A DNA stretch of 64,000 bases. Source: a virus. Shown piece by piece: positions 27,324-36,309 of this stretch. Under the pieces are notes generated by a model. The model was not told where the DNA came from, ran no database searches, and saw only the letters and a program-made list of their open reading frames with translations. Location: positions 1-64,000 of IMG/VR virus record IMGVR_UViG_3300025141_012285, one strand, 5' to 3'. Position 1 is the stretch's first letter. Every line of letters starts with the position of its first letter. The translations under genes were made by a program, and so were the position numbers.

Positions 27324-27473
27324 ATGGAAGCAGCGGCCGAATTAATGGTTTTAGCAATGGCGATGTTTTTAGCCGCCTTTTTTTGCCTAAGAGTTCTATG
27401 TTTACCACACGCAACACCTGTTATTGTAGACAAGGCTTATGAAGCTGAAGAAGCAATATACCAAGAACGATAA
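27324..27473 (+). CDS. Membrane microprotein
   Basis: A 49-residue protein following the tRNAs. A short start (MEAAAEL) is followed by one membrane helix (VLAMAMFLAAFFCLRVLC) and a short C-terminal tail (VIVDKAYEAEEAIYQER). It overlaps the next gene by 35 bases in another frame. No strong ribosome site, so it is less certain than its neighbours. Confidence 0.4.
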   Translation: MEAAAELMVLAMAMFLAAFFCLRVLCLPHATPVIVDKAYEAEEAIYQER

Positions 27474-27693
27474 GGTTCTTGTAAAAACGTTTGCGGGCCC
27501 AGACGTCTGTGTAACACTCAAAGAAAGATATATTGCCTCTAAATCCGAACTCCAACTTGGAGTAGACGGCTGGGACGCACAAATTTATAAACAAAAAGAT
27601 GTTGAAAAGTTACGCAAGTGTGGTGTACCATACACAAAGGGCGAAAAGCCAATGGTTTTTGTGCCTGATCGGCAAATAATCAAAAAATGCTAA
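27439..27693 (+). CDS. Small basic beta-rich protein
   Basis: An 84-residue basic protein. It starts MKLKKQYTKNDKVLVKTFAG, continues VCVTLKERYI and ends KPMVFVPDRQIIKK. The first strand, N-D-K-V-L-V, could correspond to the GDLV strand of the small barrel family, but the later pattern is not convincing, so I leave it outside. Function unknown. Confidence 0.5.
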   Translation: MKLKKQYTKNDKVLVKTFAGPDVCVTLKERYIASKSELQLGVDGWDAQIYKQKDVEKLRKCGVPYTKGEKPMVFVPDRQIIKKC

Positions 27694-27735
27694 CAGTCTG
27701 ATACATCATACTAGTTATAGACACAAAGGGAAGGC

Positions 27736-29073
27736 ATGGCTACCAAAAAGAACTATGTGCTCGACACGAGTGTGTATTTAACCGAAGCTAGTTCCGTATT
27801 GAAGTTTGGAAGAAACGATATTTTCGTACCGCTTAAAGTGCTAGAAGAGATCGACGGACATAAGAAGCGCCAAGATTCCGTTGGCGCCAACGCACGCCAC
27901 TTTGTTCGAATTTTAGATGAATTGCGTACCAAAGGATCGCTTGAAAAAGGCGTAAGGATCGACAAGGGGCTTGGGATATTAAGGGTCATGTCTTATAGTT
28001 GTCTTAAAGAGGCTATATTTCCTCCTGATTTAGATATTCGTCACCCCGACCATGCTATAATAGCAACGGCTAAAGCTGTTCAGATAAATGAGCCTGAAAA
28101 GAAAACAATCTTGGTCTCTCGTGATATTAATATGCGAGTTATCTGTGATTCAATTGGCATGCCGGCCGAAGACTACACATCTGAAAGGGCCGTAAAATCT
28201 TCAGACGAATTATACAATGGATTTGTCATTCAATCAGTGGATGAACAAGTCATCGATCGCTATTATGATGGTGACGCTATAACCATAGCAGAAGATGAAA
28301 CGGATGAACTTTGGTATCCTAACCAATATATAATGATGGTTTCCAACTCTAATGAAAAGAAATCAGCTTTGGCTAAATTTGAAAGCCACCACGCTCCTTT
28401 GAAAAAAGTAATCCATAAGAATATTCCTGATTGGAAAATAGAATCCCGCAATAAAGAACAAGCATTCGCAATTGATATGTTAATGAATCCCAACATTAAG
28501 ATTGTGTCCCTTGTTGGGCGCGCCGGCTCCGGAAAAACTCTTATGGCCGTAGCTGCTGGGTTACAACAGACAATAGGATTACGCTCGGACGAAAACCACT
28601 ATGATCGTTTGATAGTCTCAAGACCGGTCCAACCTCTTGGGAAGGATATTGGGTTCCTTCCCGGCACCATGCAAGAAAAGATGTTGCCATGGCTGATGCC
28701 AATTCAAGATAACTTAAAGTTTTTAATGGGAGATAGAACTTCATTGGAAATGTATATGGATAAGGGAAAGATTGAAGTAGAGGCGTTAACGTACATTAGA
28801 GGGCGTTCAATCGCTAACGCGTACATTGTCATAGACGAGGCTCAAAACCTCACCAAACACGAAGTAAAGACGATTATCACCCGTATTGGAGAGGGTTCGA
28901 AGATAATACTCACAGGAGATATTGAACAAATCGATAATGTGTATGTAAATGAGACTTCCAACGGTCTCGCCCATGCTATTGAGAAATTTAAAGAGTATCC
29001 AATAGCCGGCCATGTTACATTTCGAAAAGGCGAGAGATCTGAGTTGGCAACGCTAGCGTCTAAAGTTTTGTAA
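27736..29073 (+). CDS. phoH: PIN-PhoH fusion ATPase (PhoH2-like)
   Basis: A 445-residue protein. Residues 1-150 are a PIN nuclease domain: NYVLDTSVYL, PLKVLEEIDGHKK and SRDINMRV supply the conserved acids. Residues about 230-445 are the PhoH ATPase with Walker A GRAGSGKT (261-268) and Walker B YIVIDEAQNLT. PIN-PhoH proteins are RNA helicases coupled to an RNase. PhoH-type genes are common in marine phages and are often used as a marker. It has a good AAGG ribosome site and no frameshift. Confidence 0.9.
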   Translation: MATKKNYVLDTSVYLTEASSVLKFGRNDIFVPLKVLEEIDGHKKRQDSVGANARHFVRILDELRTKGSLEKGVRIDKGLGILRVMSYSCLKEAIFPPDLDIRHPDHAIIATAKAVQINEPEKKTILVSRDINMRVICDSIGMPAEDYTSERAVKSSDELYNGFVIQSVDEQVIDRYYDGDAITIAEDETDELWYPNQYIMMVSNSNEKKSALAKFESHHAPLKKVIHKNIPDWKIESRNKEQAFAIDMLMNPNIKIVSLVGRAGSGKTLMAVAAGLQQTIGLRSDENHYDRLIVSRPVQPLGKDIGFLPGTMQEKMLPWLMPIQDNLKFLMGDRTSLEMYMDKGKIEVEALTYIRGRSIANAYIVIDEAQNLTKHEVKTIITRIGEGSKIILTGDIEQIDNVYVNETSNGLAHAIEKFKEYPIAGHVTFRKGERSELATLASKVL

Positions 29074-29074
29074 A

Positions 29075-29103
29075 TTTACAAAGACGAAGATACGTGCTAT
29101 AGT
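29075..29103 (+). promoter_or_regulatory. Sigma70-type promoter of the iron-sulfur operon
   Basis: TTTACA (29075-29080), 17-base spacer, TATAGT (29098-29103). It starts two bases after the phoH stop and 60 bases before the IscU start, so the Fe-S genes can be transcribed separately. Confidence 0.65.
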
Positions 29104-29134
29104 CTATATACGATAGCTAAAAAGGTCTATTACA

Positions 29135-29530
29135 ATGTCATATTCAGAAAAAGTTCTTGATCATATGGAGAATCCTCGCAATGTTGGAAGCATGGATAAA
29201 GAGTCCCCGAACGTTGGAACGGGAATCGTTGGTGCACCCGCATGTGGTGATGTGTTAAAGCTGCAATTGAAAATTAATGATAATGGATTGATCGAGGAAG
29301 CCAAGTTTAAAACTTTTGGGTGTGGTTCTGCTATCGCCTCTAGCTCTTTAATCACCACCATGGTAAAAGGTATACATGTAGACGACGCCATGGAAATTTC
29401 TAACTTCGAAATAGCGAAAGAGCTATCACTCCCCCCAGTTAAAATACATTGTTCAGTATTGGCTGAGGATGCAATCAAAGCCGCTATCCATGACTGGGAA
29501 GCTAAACAGGACGATACAAAAGATGAATAG
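29135..29530 (+). CDS. iscU: IscU-type iron-sulfur cluster scaffold
   Basis: A 131-residue protein, the usual IscU length. All key residues are kept: Cys37 and Asp39 (PACGDVLKL), Cys63 (FGCGSAIASSS) and His105-Cys106. The LPPVK motif at 99-103, which in bacterial IscU is bound by the chaperone HscA, is intact. So the protein should assemble 2Fe-2S clusters with sulfur from a host IscS and use host HscA/HscB for release. No desulfurase gene is in the window. It overlaps the Nfu gene by eight bases. Confidence 0.92.
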   Translation: MSYSEKVLDHMENPRNVGSMDKESPNVGTGIVGAPACGDVLKLQLKINDNGLIEEAKFKTFGCGSAIASSSLITTMVKGIHVDDAMEISNFEIAKELSLPPVKIHCSVLAEDAIKAAIHDWEAKQDDTKDE

Positions 29531-29786
29531 AGAGGCCATACAAGATTTTGTTGATGAAGATATTAACCCAGCACTCTCCATGCATGGTGGCCATTTAAAA
29601 ATTGTGTCGGTAGACGACAAGGGCCTTGTTGAAATTGAGTTAAGCGGTGGCTGTCAAGGATGTGCCTCAGCCAGCGAAACTGTAAAAACTGCAGCTAGCG
29701 AGTTGATGAGGAATAAATTCCCCGGGATAACAGATATTAAAGATATTACTGATCATTCCGCAGGAGAGGATCCATACCACAAATGA
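29523..29786 (+). CDS. nfu: Nfu-type (NifU C-terminal) cluster carrier
   Basis: An 87-residue stand-alone Nfu domain. The CxxC motif is at Cys44 and Cys47 (LSGGCQGCASAS), preceded by PALSMHGGHLKIV, the typical Nfu start. A dimer binds a 4Fe-4S cluster between the two CxxC pairs and hands it to target proteins. The start at ATG 29523 gives the normal length; longer in-frame starts overlap iscU. Four bases of overlap with the IscA gene show translational coupling. Confidence 0.9.
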   Translation: MNREAIQDFVDEDINPALSMHGGHLKIVSVDDKGLVEIELSGGCQGCASASETVKTAASELMRNKFPGITDIKDITDHSAGEDPYHK

Positions 29787-30106
29787 TTACTGTAACTGAA
29801 GCAGCCAAAGATAAGATAAGAACTATAATGGCAAAAAGGCAAACCCCAGGCCAATATTTGAGAATAGCCCTGCAGGGTGGTGGCTGTTCGGGATTTATGT
29901 ATAGCTATGATTTAGTATCAGAACCAGATGAAAAGGATAAGATATTTGAATTTGACGATGTAAAAATTTGCATTGATATAAAGTCGTATTTATTTTTAAG
30001 TGGAATGGAAATAGATTACGAAGAAGATTTATTAAAGTCGGGATTAGTATTCAACGCACCGCAAGCTAAACGCACATGCGGATGCGGAGAATCAATATCA
30101 TTTTAA
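29783..30106 (+). CDS. iscA: A-type (IscA/ErpA-like) cluster carrier
   Basis: A 107-residue protein, the exact length class of IscA. The three conserved cysteines are Cys35 (GGGCSGFMY), Cys99 and Cys101 (RTCGCGESISF). It starts MITVTEAAKDKI as in the HesB/IscA family. It would carry clusters from IscU to apo-targets. With IscU and Nfu it forms a scaffold, carrier and delivery set but lacks IscS, HscA/B and ferredoxin. Confidence 0.92.
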   Translation: MITVTEAAKDKIRTIMAKRQTPGQYLRIALQGGGCSGFMYSYDLVSEPDEKDKIFEFDDVKICIDIKSYLFLSGMEIDYEEDLLKSGLVFNAPQAKRTCGCGESISF

Positions 30107-30121
30107 AAAATAGGAGAAAAA

Positions 30122-30409
30122 ATGAGCGACACACCAACAACAATCACCGAAGAAGCGGTGCACAACAACCCTATATTATCAATGGTTGTAGAAAAAGATT
30201 CAGATTTGAAAGAATATCTGGTACAATATGTGGGAACCAAATTGGATAAAGAAGAAGTGACTGTAGAAATGATTACGGAAATACTTGCGGTTGAGTTCCC
30301 AGAGTTTATGTACTCCATGGCCGAAGAAAACTTTCTCCTAGGCTATAAACAAGGATTAGATGATGCTGAGAAATTATATAATAGAAAAACAGAACCAACT
30401 GAAGAATAA
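30122..30409 (+). CDS. Small acidic hypothetical protein
   Basis: A 95-residue protein with TAGGAG before its ATG. It is acidic and helical (DLKEYLVQYVGTKLDKEE, VTVEMITEILAVEFPEFMYS, EENFLLGYKQGLDDAEKLY). It resembles small adaptor proteins of phages but no family is recognised. It sits between iscA and the metallopeptidase, so it might belong to either unit. Confidence 0.55.
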   Translation: MSDTPTTITEEAVHNNPILSMVVEKDSDLKEYLVQYVGTKLDKEEVTVEMITEILAVEFPEFMYSMAEENFLLGYKQGLDDAEKLYNRKTEPTEE

Positions 30410-31058
30410 AACTGTGGATTTTTACACCCCGGGTGGACTACATGTTTTCTTTCAACATCCCGTAGAAGGGGTAGATGTAGAAAAAGTTATCGACAAAGTG
30501 GAGATGATGATCCCACACCATCTCTTAGACGAGGTGGAAATGATTATTTTTGGATGGTTTGACGAATTTGAAGAGAGATCTATAAATGCATTTTATGATG
30601 ATAATGCGTTATATATTTCTTATCTGCAAGAAGGTGAAGAAGATCTTTACGACGATATTGTTCACGAGATTGCCCATTCGCTGGAAAATGCGCACGGATA
30701 TCAGATATACGCAGATGAAAAGATTAAAGAAGAGTTTCTGCGAAAGCGGAAACACTTGCATGACATTCTGTGGAACACAGGATTCAAAGCACCTATATCT
30801 TTTTTTGAAAATACCGAATACGATAAAGAGTTCGACAAGTTTTTGTATGAGAAGATAGGGTATGACAAACTCGCAACGCTTATGCAGGGATTATTTGTGA
30901 GTCCGTATGCTGCAACTTCCCTAAGAGAATACTTTGCGACAGGCTTTGCAGAATATTATCTGGATTCCAACCATAAGTTCTTCAATCAGGTTTCCCCGGC
31001 GCTGTACGAGAAGATAGCCTTTCTACAAAAAATAAAAAATCTTGACTTTGATGCCTGA
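30360..31058 (+). CDS. Zincin-type metallopeptidase-like protein
   Basis: A 232-residue protein. IVHEIAHSLE is a HExxH zinc-binding site (about residues 102-106), and SLREYFATGFAEYYL downstream provides the conserved glutamate of the gluzincin/anthrax-lethal-factor-like type. The start is ambiguous: ATG 30360 follows AAGGA but overlaps the previous gene by 50 bases, while GTG 30414 begins just after that gene and would give 214 residues. The role and target are unknown. It is the second HExxH protein in the window. Confidence 0.7.
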   Translation: MMLRNYIIEKQNQLKNKTVDFYTPGGLHVFFQHPVEGVDVEKVIDKVEMMIPHHLLDEVEMIIFGWFDEFEERSINAFYDDNALYISYLQEGEEDLYDDIVHEIAHSLENAHGYQIYADEKIKEEFLRKRKHLHDILWNTGFKAPISFFENTEYDKEFDKFLYEKIGYDKLATLMQGLFVSPYAATSLREYFATGFAEYYLDSNHKFFNQVSPALYEKIAFLQKIKNLDFDA

Positions 31059-31070
31059 TTGCGTTATACT
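31042..31070 (+). promoter_or_regulatory. Sigma70-type promoter for the nuclease gene
   Basis: TTGACT (31042-31047), 17-base spacer, TATACT (31065-31070). It overlaps the end of the metallopeptidase gene and precedes the GTG start at 31095. It may also serve the glycan locus beyond. Confidence 0.65.
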
Positions 31071-31094
31071 ACCTTAAACACATTAGGAGTTACT

Positions 31095-31862
31095 GTGCCT
31101 CATATATCTTATTCGGAATTAAAAGATTGGAAATTCTGCGCTTTTTACCACAAGCTTACACGCGTGGATGGCATTGACGGGTTCAAGGGGAATGAATATA
31201 CCGCCTTTGGATCTGCCATTCACTCCGTTTGCGAAAAGAAACTACTCCAAGAAGAACTGACAGATGATTTTTTTGTTACAGAGTTGGAAAAGAATATAGC
31301 GTCTTTAAATGAAGTAGAGATTAACGATCAACTTGTCCATCAAATGATGGGTCAGGGAAAGAAGATAATTCCCGAAATAGATGACGCGCTGGAAGAATAC
31401 TTTGAAGAATACGAAGTGATGGCCGTCGAAATGCCGTTAATGGAAAGTATTGACGGCGAAGAAGAATACAAATTCAAAGGTTATATCGATGCGATAGTCG
31501 CAACTCCCGATGGAAAAGTACATATTTTTGACTGGAAGACATGCTCGTGGGGATGGGATGCCCGCAAACGCGCCGATCCCATAGTCACTTATCAACTTAC
31601 TTTATACAAAGAGTTCTTTTGCAAAAAAATGGATATTGATCCCAAGAACGTAGAAACGCACTTCGCACTACTTAAGAGAACAACCAATAAAAACCACGTG
31701 GAGTTTTTCCGAGTTACGAGCGGACCAAAAAAAACAGAAAATGCGCTTAAACTTTTAAACACGGCATTATACAATATCAAGAACAGTCGATATATTAAGA
31801 ACCGACTTTCTTGTACGGGCGGTTATGGCTGTAAATTTTATAAGACAGAACACTGTCCATGA
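31095..31862 (+). CDS. PD-(D/E)XK nuclease, Cas4/RecB-like
   Basis: A 255-residue protein. GTG 31095 is preferred, as AGGAG lies six bases upstream and upstream codons carry the promoter. The nuclease core is visible: KFKGYIDAIV (Asp132), VHIFDWKTC (Asp146, Lys148) and VTYQLTLYKEFF, the QxxxY motif of the RecB family. Cys15 near the start and Cys240, Cys246 and Cys254 near the end sit where Cas4/AddB-type nucleases bind a 4Fe-4S cluster, though the spacing is not the standard one. It would process DNA ends in recombination or replication. Confidence 0.8.
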   Translation: MPHISYSELKDWKFCAFYHKLTRVDGIDGFKGNEYTAFGSAIHSVCEKKLLQEELTDDFFVTELEKNIASLNEVEINDQLVHQMMGQGKKIIPEIDDALEEYFEEYEVMAVEMPLMESIDGEEEYKFKGYIDAIVATPDGKVHIFDWKTCSWGWDARKRADPIVTYQLTLYKEFFCKKMDIDPKNVETHFALLKRTTNKNHVEFFRVTSGPKKTENALKLLNTALYNIKNSRYIKNRLSCTGGYGCKFYKTEHCP

Positions 31863-31869
31863 GGAATAA

Positions 31870-33159
31870 ATGAATAAAAAGAAAATCTTGGTCCTAGCTG
31901 ACCATCCACTTTCACCTTCGGGTGTTGGTACACAAACTAAATATATGATTGAAGCCCTGCTTAAAACCGGCCGCTATAAATTTATTTGTTTAGGGGGCGC
32001 CATGACGCACAATGACTATAATGCGGTCAGAGTAGACCCATATGGCGACGATTGGGTTATCTATCCTGTTGATGGGTACGGAAATCATGAGATTATTAGA
32101 TCGTTGCTAGCAAAAGAGAAACCAGACGTACTTTGGTTTATGACGGATCCCCGATTTTACGAATGGCTATGGGAAATTGAAAACGAAGTCCGCGCGAATA
32201 TTCCAATGGTATATTATCACGTTTGGGATAACTTCCCAGCGCCACACTTCAATGGTAAATGGTACCGATCAAATGATCATATTGCCTGCATCTCTAAAGT
32301 TACGCATGCTATTGTTCAAGAAGTGGCGCCTGCGGTTGATTCAACTTATTTGCCCCACGCGGTACCGGCTACAATTTTTCACCCCGCCTCAACTCCAGAA
32401 GAGAAGGCGGAAGCAGTGAACGTTCGAAATCAAATATTTGAGGCAGACACAGAGCGAAAGTTTGTAAATCCTAAAAAGAAGATCTTCTTCTGGAATAGTC
32501 GAAATGCCCGCCGTAAACAAAGCGGAACATTGATCTGGTGGTTTAAAGAACTGCTTGATGAAATAGGACACGATAAGGCTACGTTGTTGATGCATACCGA
32601 CCCTCGTGATCCACATGGTCAGGATTTACCTCATATTATCGAGCACTTAGGTCTTATCTCTGGCCAAGTTTTACTTTCCTCGGTTAAGATTCCACCCGAG
32701 GCCATGGCCAATATGTATCGCGCCGCGGATTATACGATCGGTATTAGTGACGCAGAAGGCTTCGGCCTATCTACTCTAGAGTCTTTGACTTGCGGCACTC
32801 CGATTATCGTTAATATGACCGGCGGCCTGCAGGAACAGGTTACAAATGGAAAAGAATGGTTTGGGTGGGGGATCCAGCCGAGCAGCAAAGCCGTAATTGG
32901 TTCATTACAAGTCCCCTATATTTACGAGGACCGCATCGGCCAGGAAGACTTTAATCGTGTGATGAAGAAGGCATTAGCCTTAAGTGCACCAAAATACAAA
33001 AAGATGAGCGAAATGGGCTTGCAACATATAAAGAATAACTATAACTTTGAAGACTATGAACAAAATTGGATTAATCTCATGGATAATATTGTTGAGAAAC
33101 ACGGCTCCTGGGAAAATCGCAAAAATCATAGACGATGGCATTTATTGGAGGTGGCATAA
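31870..33159 (+). CDS. Family 4-type glycosyltransferase
   Basis: A 429-residue GT-B enzyme and the first gene of the glycan locus. The N-terminus VLADHPLSPSGVGTQTKY and the C-terminal nucleotide-sugar site EGFGLSTLESLTCGTPII are typical GT4 signatures, with a KKIFFWNSRNARRK segment starting the second Rossmann domain. It transfers a sugar from an activated donor to a glycan or protein; donor and acceptor are unknown. Cytoplasmic, with no membrane helix. It is coupled to the next gene by a TAATG overlap. Confidence 0.85.
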   Translation: MNKKKILVLADHPLSPSGVGTQTKYMIEALLKTGRYKFICLGGAMTHNDYNAVRVDPYGDDWVIYPVDGYGNHEIIRSLLAKEKPDVLWFMTDPRFYEWLWEIENEVRANIPMVYYHVWDNFPAPHFNGKWYRSNDHIACISKVTHAIVQEVAPAVDSTYLPHAVPATIFHPASTPEEKAEAVNVRNQIFEADTERKFVNPKKKIFFWNSRNARRKQSGTLIWWFKELLDEIGHDKATLLMHTDPRDPHGQDLPHIIEHLGLISGQVLLSSVKIPPEAMANMYRAADYTIGISDAEGFGLSTLESLTCGTPIIVNMTGGLQEQVTNGKEWFGWGIQPSSKAVIGSLQVPYIYEDRIGQEDFNRVMKKALALSAPKYKKMSEMGLQHIKNNYNFEDYEQNWINLMDNIVEKHGSWENRKNHRRWHLLEVA

Positions 33160-34409
33160 TGCGTAAAACAGTTGTACTGAGAGGCCCGGTCCTCACTAGA
33201 TCTGGCTATGGCGAACAGGCGCGATTTGCACTGCGCTCGCTCCGCAGTAGAGAGGACATCTTTGATATTTATATTCATCCTCTGCAGTGGGGGCATACCA
33301 GTTGGCTACACGAAGATAATGAAGAGAGAAAATGGATGGACACGAAAATTGAGCAAACAATCAGTCACGTCCAGAATAACGGGACGTTTGATTATTCGGT
33401 TCAGGTAACCATACCCAATGAGTGGGAGAATATTGCAACCAAAAATATAGGTTACACAGCAGGTATTGAAACCACCAAAATCGCACACGAGTGGATTCAA
33501 AAGGGTAACGAGATGGATTCCATTATTGTGGTTTCTAATCATTCTAAAAACGTTTATGAAAGTACTCATTACGAAGCAGTGGTAGAACAAACAGGCGAGC
33601 CCGTGACCCTAAAGAACACAGTCCCCATCACCGCAGTTAACTATCCAGTAAAGACTTATGAAAACTTAGAAGAACCAGAGTTGAATTTGACGACTGATTA
33701 TAACTTCTTGTGTGTGGCCCAATTCGGGCCCCGCAAAAATCTAGAGAACACTATCAAGTGGTTTTTAGAAGAATTTAAGAACGATTCGGATGTTGGTCTT
33801 GTGGTCAAAACTAATATAGCAAAAAACTGTTCCGTCGATCGAGAAGTTTGTTATGCACGCCTTGCTAATACTGCAAAGCAGGTACCTGATCACAAATGTA
33901 AACTATATTTGTTACATGGAGACTTAACAGACGAAGAAATGCATTCAATGTATATCCATCCAAAAATTAAAGCAGCGCTCTCTCTCTCACATGGTGAAGG
34001 GTTTGGGTTACCTTTGTTTGAGGCAGCTTATATGGGCATCCCCGTGGTGGCCACCGGGTGGTCCGGACAGCTAGACTTTCTCTGTGACGAAGAAGGCAAA
34101 AACAATTTCTATAATGTTAGTTTTGATATGGTCCCAATACCCGAAAATGTAGTTTGGGATGGCGTCCTTATTAAAGATTCTATGTGGGCTGTTCCTCGCG
34201 AGCAAGGATCTAAGACTAAAATGAGAGAATGTTACGAAGCAACAAAAGAGGGAGATGTCCAAAAACACAGGGAATATGCAAAAGAACTTGCTACCAGATT
34301 TTCTGAAGAAAAAATGTATAAGGAGTTCATCGATGCGATGGGTATTGATGAAGAAGAGTTCAATGTGGAAAGCTGGCTCGATGGTTTGGATATCGAAGAA
34401 ATAGATTAG
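33159..34409 (+). CDS. Family 4-type glycosyltransferase
   Basis: A 416-residue protein. ATG 33159 overlaps the previous stop and follows TTGGAGG. Near the start RGPVLTRSGYGEQARFALRS is a GT4-like glycine-rich loop, and LSHGEGFGLPLFEAAYMGIP with VVATGWSGQLDF is the donor site. FLCVAQFGPRKNLENTIKWF begins the C-terminal domain. It is a second, divergent GT-B enzyme, so at least two sugars are probably added in sequence. Confidence 0.85.
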   Translation: MRKTVVLRGPVLTRSGYGEQARFALRSLRSREDIFDIYIHPLQWGHTSWLHEDNEERKWMDTKIEQTISHVQNNGTFDYSVQVTIPNEWENIATKNIGYTAGIETTKIAHEWIQKGNEMDSIIVVSNHSKNVYESTHYEAVVEQTGEPVTLKNTVPITAVNYPVKTYENLEEPELNLTTDYNFLCVAQFGPRKNLENTIKWFLEEFKNDSDVGLVVKTNIAKNCSVDREVCYARLANTAKQVPDHKCKLYLLHGDLTDEEMHSMYIHPKIKAALSLSHGEGFGLPLFEAAYMGIPVVATGWSGQLDFLCDEEGKNNFYNVSFDMVPIPENVVWDGVLIKDSMWAVPREQGSKTKMRECYEATKEGDVQKHREYAKELATRFSEEKMYKEFIDAMGIDEEEFNVESWLDGLDIEEID

Positions 34410-35245
34410 TGAAAATAATATTCATCGCAGATTTTTTTGTGGAACAAGTGCTTGGCGGCGGCGAGTTAAATAATGACGAACTTCTGCAAATATTGGTTGC
34501 TAATGGTCATGGTGTCATAAAGATGAATAGTCACAATTTGACTGAATCTTTTATAAAGAATAACAAAGACGCCCATTTTATAATCGCCAACTTTGTCAAT
34601 GTGAAGCCCTACCTACTAGGGCATTTTTATGATAAAAAGTATATTATCTACGAGCATGATCACAAGTATATGCTTTCCCGGAATCCGGGTGCCTATCCCG
34701 ATTTTAAGGCGCCCCCCGAAGCGCTTGTAAACGTTGAGCTTTATAAAAATGCACAAGCAGTGCTCTGTCAATCTCAGTTCCATCTGGAAATAATAAAGAT
34801 GAATCTCCAGTTAGAAAATCTTATTAATTTGAGTGGGAACATTTGGTCTACATCTTCCTTGGATTTGATGTTGAGAATGTCTAAGAAAGAAAAGCAAGAC
34901 ATGTGTTCGATCATGCATTCTCAGATTCCTCACAAGAATACGAGAGAAGCGGTTATGTATTGCGAGCACACAAAAAAGCCATATAAATTGATATCTAGTA
35001 AGAATTACGAGTCATTTTTAGATCAACTAAGTGATAACCAAACGTTCATATTCTTTCCCCAGACTCCTGAAACCCTCTCTAGGGTTGTTGTAGAGGCTCG
35101 CATGATGGGGATGAGTGTTATCGTTAATAAAATGATTGGCGCCACGCGTGAACCATGGTACGAACTGAAAGGCAAAGAGTTGATTGAATATATGCATGCT
35201 AAACGAACTGCAATTGCGGATTTAGTGGCTAAGGCGGTAGCATGA
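34409..35245 (+). CDS. Glycosyltransferase-like protein, GTG start
   Basis: A 278-residue protein; GTG 34409 overlaps the previous stop. The start FIADFFVEQVLGGGELNND shows the GGGE loop of GT4 enzymes. The end FFPQTPETLSRVVVEARMMG and IVNKMIGATRE resembles their E-x7-E donor region with weaker conservation. It is shorter than the two preceding enzymes. It may be a compact GT or a partner subunit. Donor unknown. Confidence 0.65.
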   Translation: MKIIFIADFFVEQVLGGGELNNDELLQILVANGHGVIKMNSHNLTESFIKNNKDAHFIIANFVNVKPYLLGHFYDKKYIIYEHDHKYMLSRNPGAYPDFKAPPEALVNVELYKNAQAVLCQSQFHLEIIKMNLQLENLINLSGNIWSTSSLDLMLRMSKKEKQDMCSIMHSQIPHKNTREAVMYCEHTKKPYKLISSKNYESFLDQLSDNQTFIFFPQTPETLSRVVVEARMMGMSVIVNKMIGATREPWYELKGKELIEYMHAKRTAIADLVAKAVA

Positions 35246-36309
35246 ACTTGATTCTTTCCTATCCGCGGAGCGGAAGCACTTTTGTGCGCTATATTATTGA
35301 ACACTTTACGAAGCGCCCAACGCGGGGCCCACCTACTTCAACAAACCTTGTTGATAGTCCGCGCATTGAGAAATATAAAAATGAAAAACCCGTCGCTTTT
35401 AAGATACATGGAGAAGATGCCCTGCACCAAGAATATATCCATGCCATGCTGAAGCGCAATATACCTTTAATATTTTTGATGCGTAATCCAATGGAGATGT
35501 TTCCTCGCCACACCGGTCAAGAGAGAGCTTACACCATAGCTTCCGAACCTCCCGTCCCTCCTCTTTCTGCGGATATAGCGTATTTTTTTGAAAACATAAA
35601 AACGTATGAATTGTACGAAGGGAAAAAGCAAATCTTTTATTATGAGGACTTGGTAGAAAAACCCGCATATGTCATAAAACAGCTGTGCGAATTTTTGAAC
35701 GTAGATACAAACGGCGCCGAACAGCGCAAGTTCATGGATAATTTTGAGGAACACTTTGAGAACAGCCGCAGCGCCTATAACGCAGACCAATCCGAAGACT
35801 CAGACCTAGTATTTTTCATGACTTTGGAGCCACCTGGTCCAGGTGGCCAAGGTACCTTTGTTCCCTATTCTCGGTTCCTTCAGCGGGGCAAAAATGCATC
35901 TGATAATCAGAAAATGCCCGGATTGGAGTGGAGTCCGGAGACAGATCTCGATGTATTTAAATTTAAACAGATGCGAATATACCAAGGCCACCCGGACGTA
36001 GAGGTGTTCGATGGCATACCTGAGCTTCATTGGCAATTCGCGCTCGCGCACGATCCTGCAAAACGGACTGATCCACAACACAACGGCATCCTCATCACGT
36101 ATGAGATGGCAGAAGCGACCGCGGTCATCCCGACTACCCTTGAGACCAAAGGAACACACAGTGATGGAAAGACCATCGTTAGCTATTCTCTGAGATTAAC
36201 CCCAAGACAACAAGAAAACTTCTGGAGCAACTTTAAAGAGCTTTGTGGTTCCGGAAACTGGGACACATGCGAGAGATATATGGATATCGAGTATGGGGAG
36301 GAGAAATGA
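35242..36309 (+). CDS. Sulfotransferase, first of a tandem pair
   Basis: A 355-residue protein. LSYPRSGSTFVRYIIEH is the 5'-phosphosulfate loop of PAPS-dependent sulfotransferases, and PLIFLMRNPMEMF is the 3'-phosphate binding strand with Arg-Asn-Pro. FYYEDLVEKP is a further family segment. The catalytic domain is about residues 1-190. The C-terminal part (about 190-355) is not part of the usual fold and ends FWSNFKELCGSGNWDTCERY. It would place sulfate on a sugar hydroxyl or on tyrosine. Host PAPS is needed. Confidence 0.85.
   Translation: MNLILSYPRSGSTFVRYIIEHFTKRPTRGPPTSTNLVDSPRIEKYKNEKPVAFKIHGEDALHQEYIHAMLKRNIPLIFLMRNPMEMFPRHTGQERAYTIASEPPVPPLSADIAYFFENIKTYELYEGKKQIFYYEDLVEKPAYVIKQLCEFLNVDTNGAEQRKFMDNFEEHFENSRSAYNADQSEDSDLVFFMTLEPPGPGGQGTFVPYSRFLQRGKNASDNQKMPGLEWSPETDLDVFKFKQMRIYQGHPDVEVFDGIPELHWQFALAHDPAKRTDPQHNGILITYEMAEATAVIPTTLETKGTHSDGKTIVSYSLRLTPRQQENFWSNFKELCGSGNWDTCERYMDIEYGEEK

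Noticed and set aside
27439-27693. Counting the basic protein at 27439 in the SH3-like barrel family
   Set aside because: Only the first strand resembles the family; the glycine and later V-x-W strand are missing.
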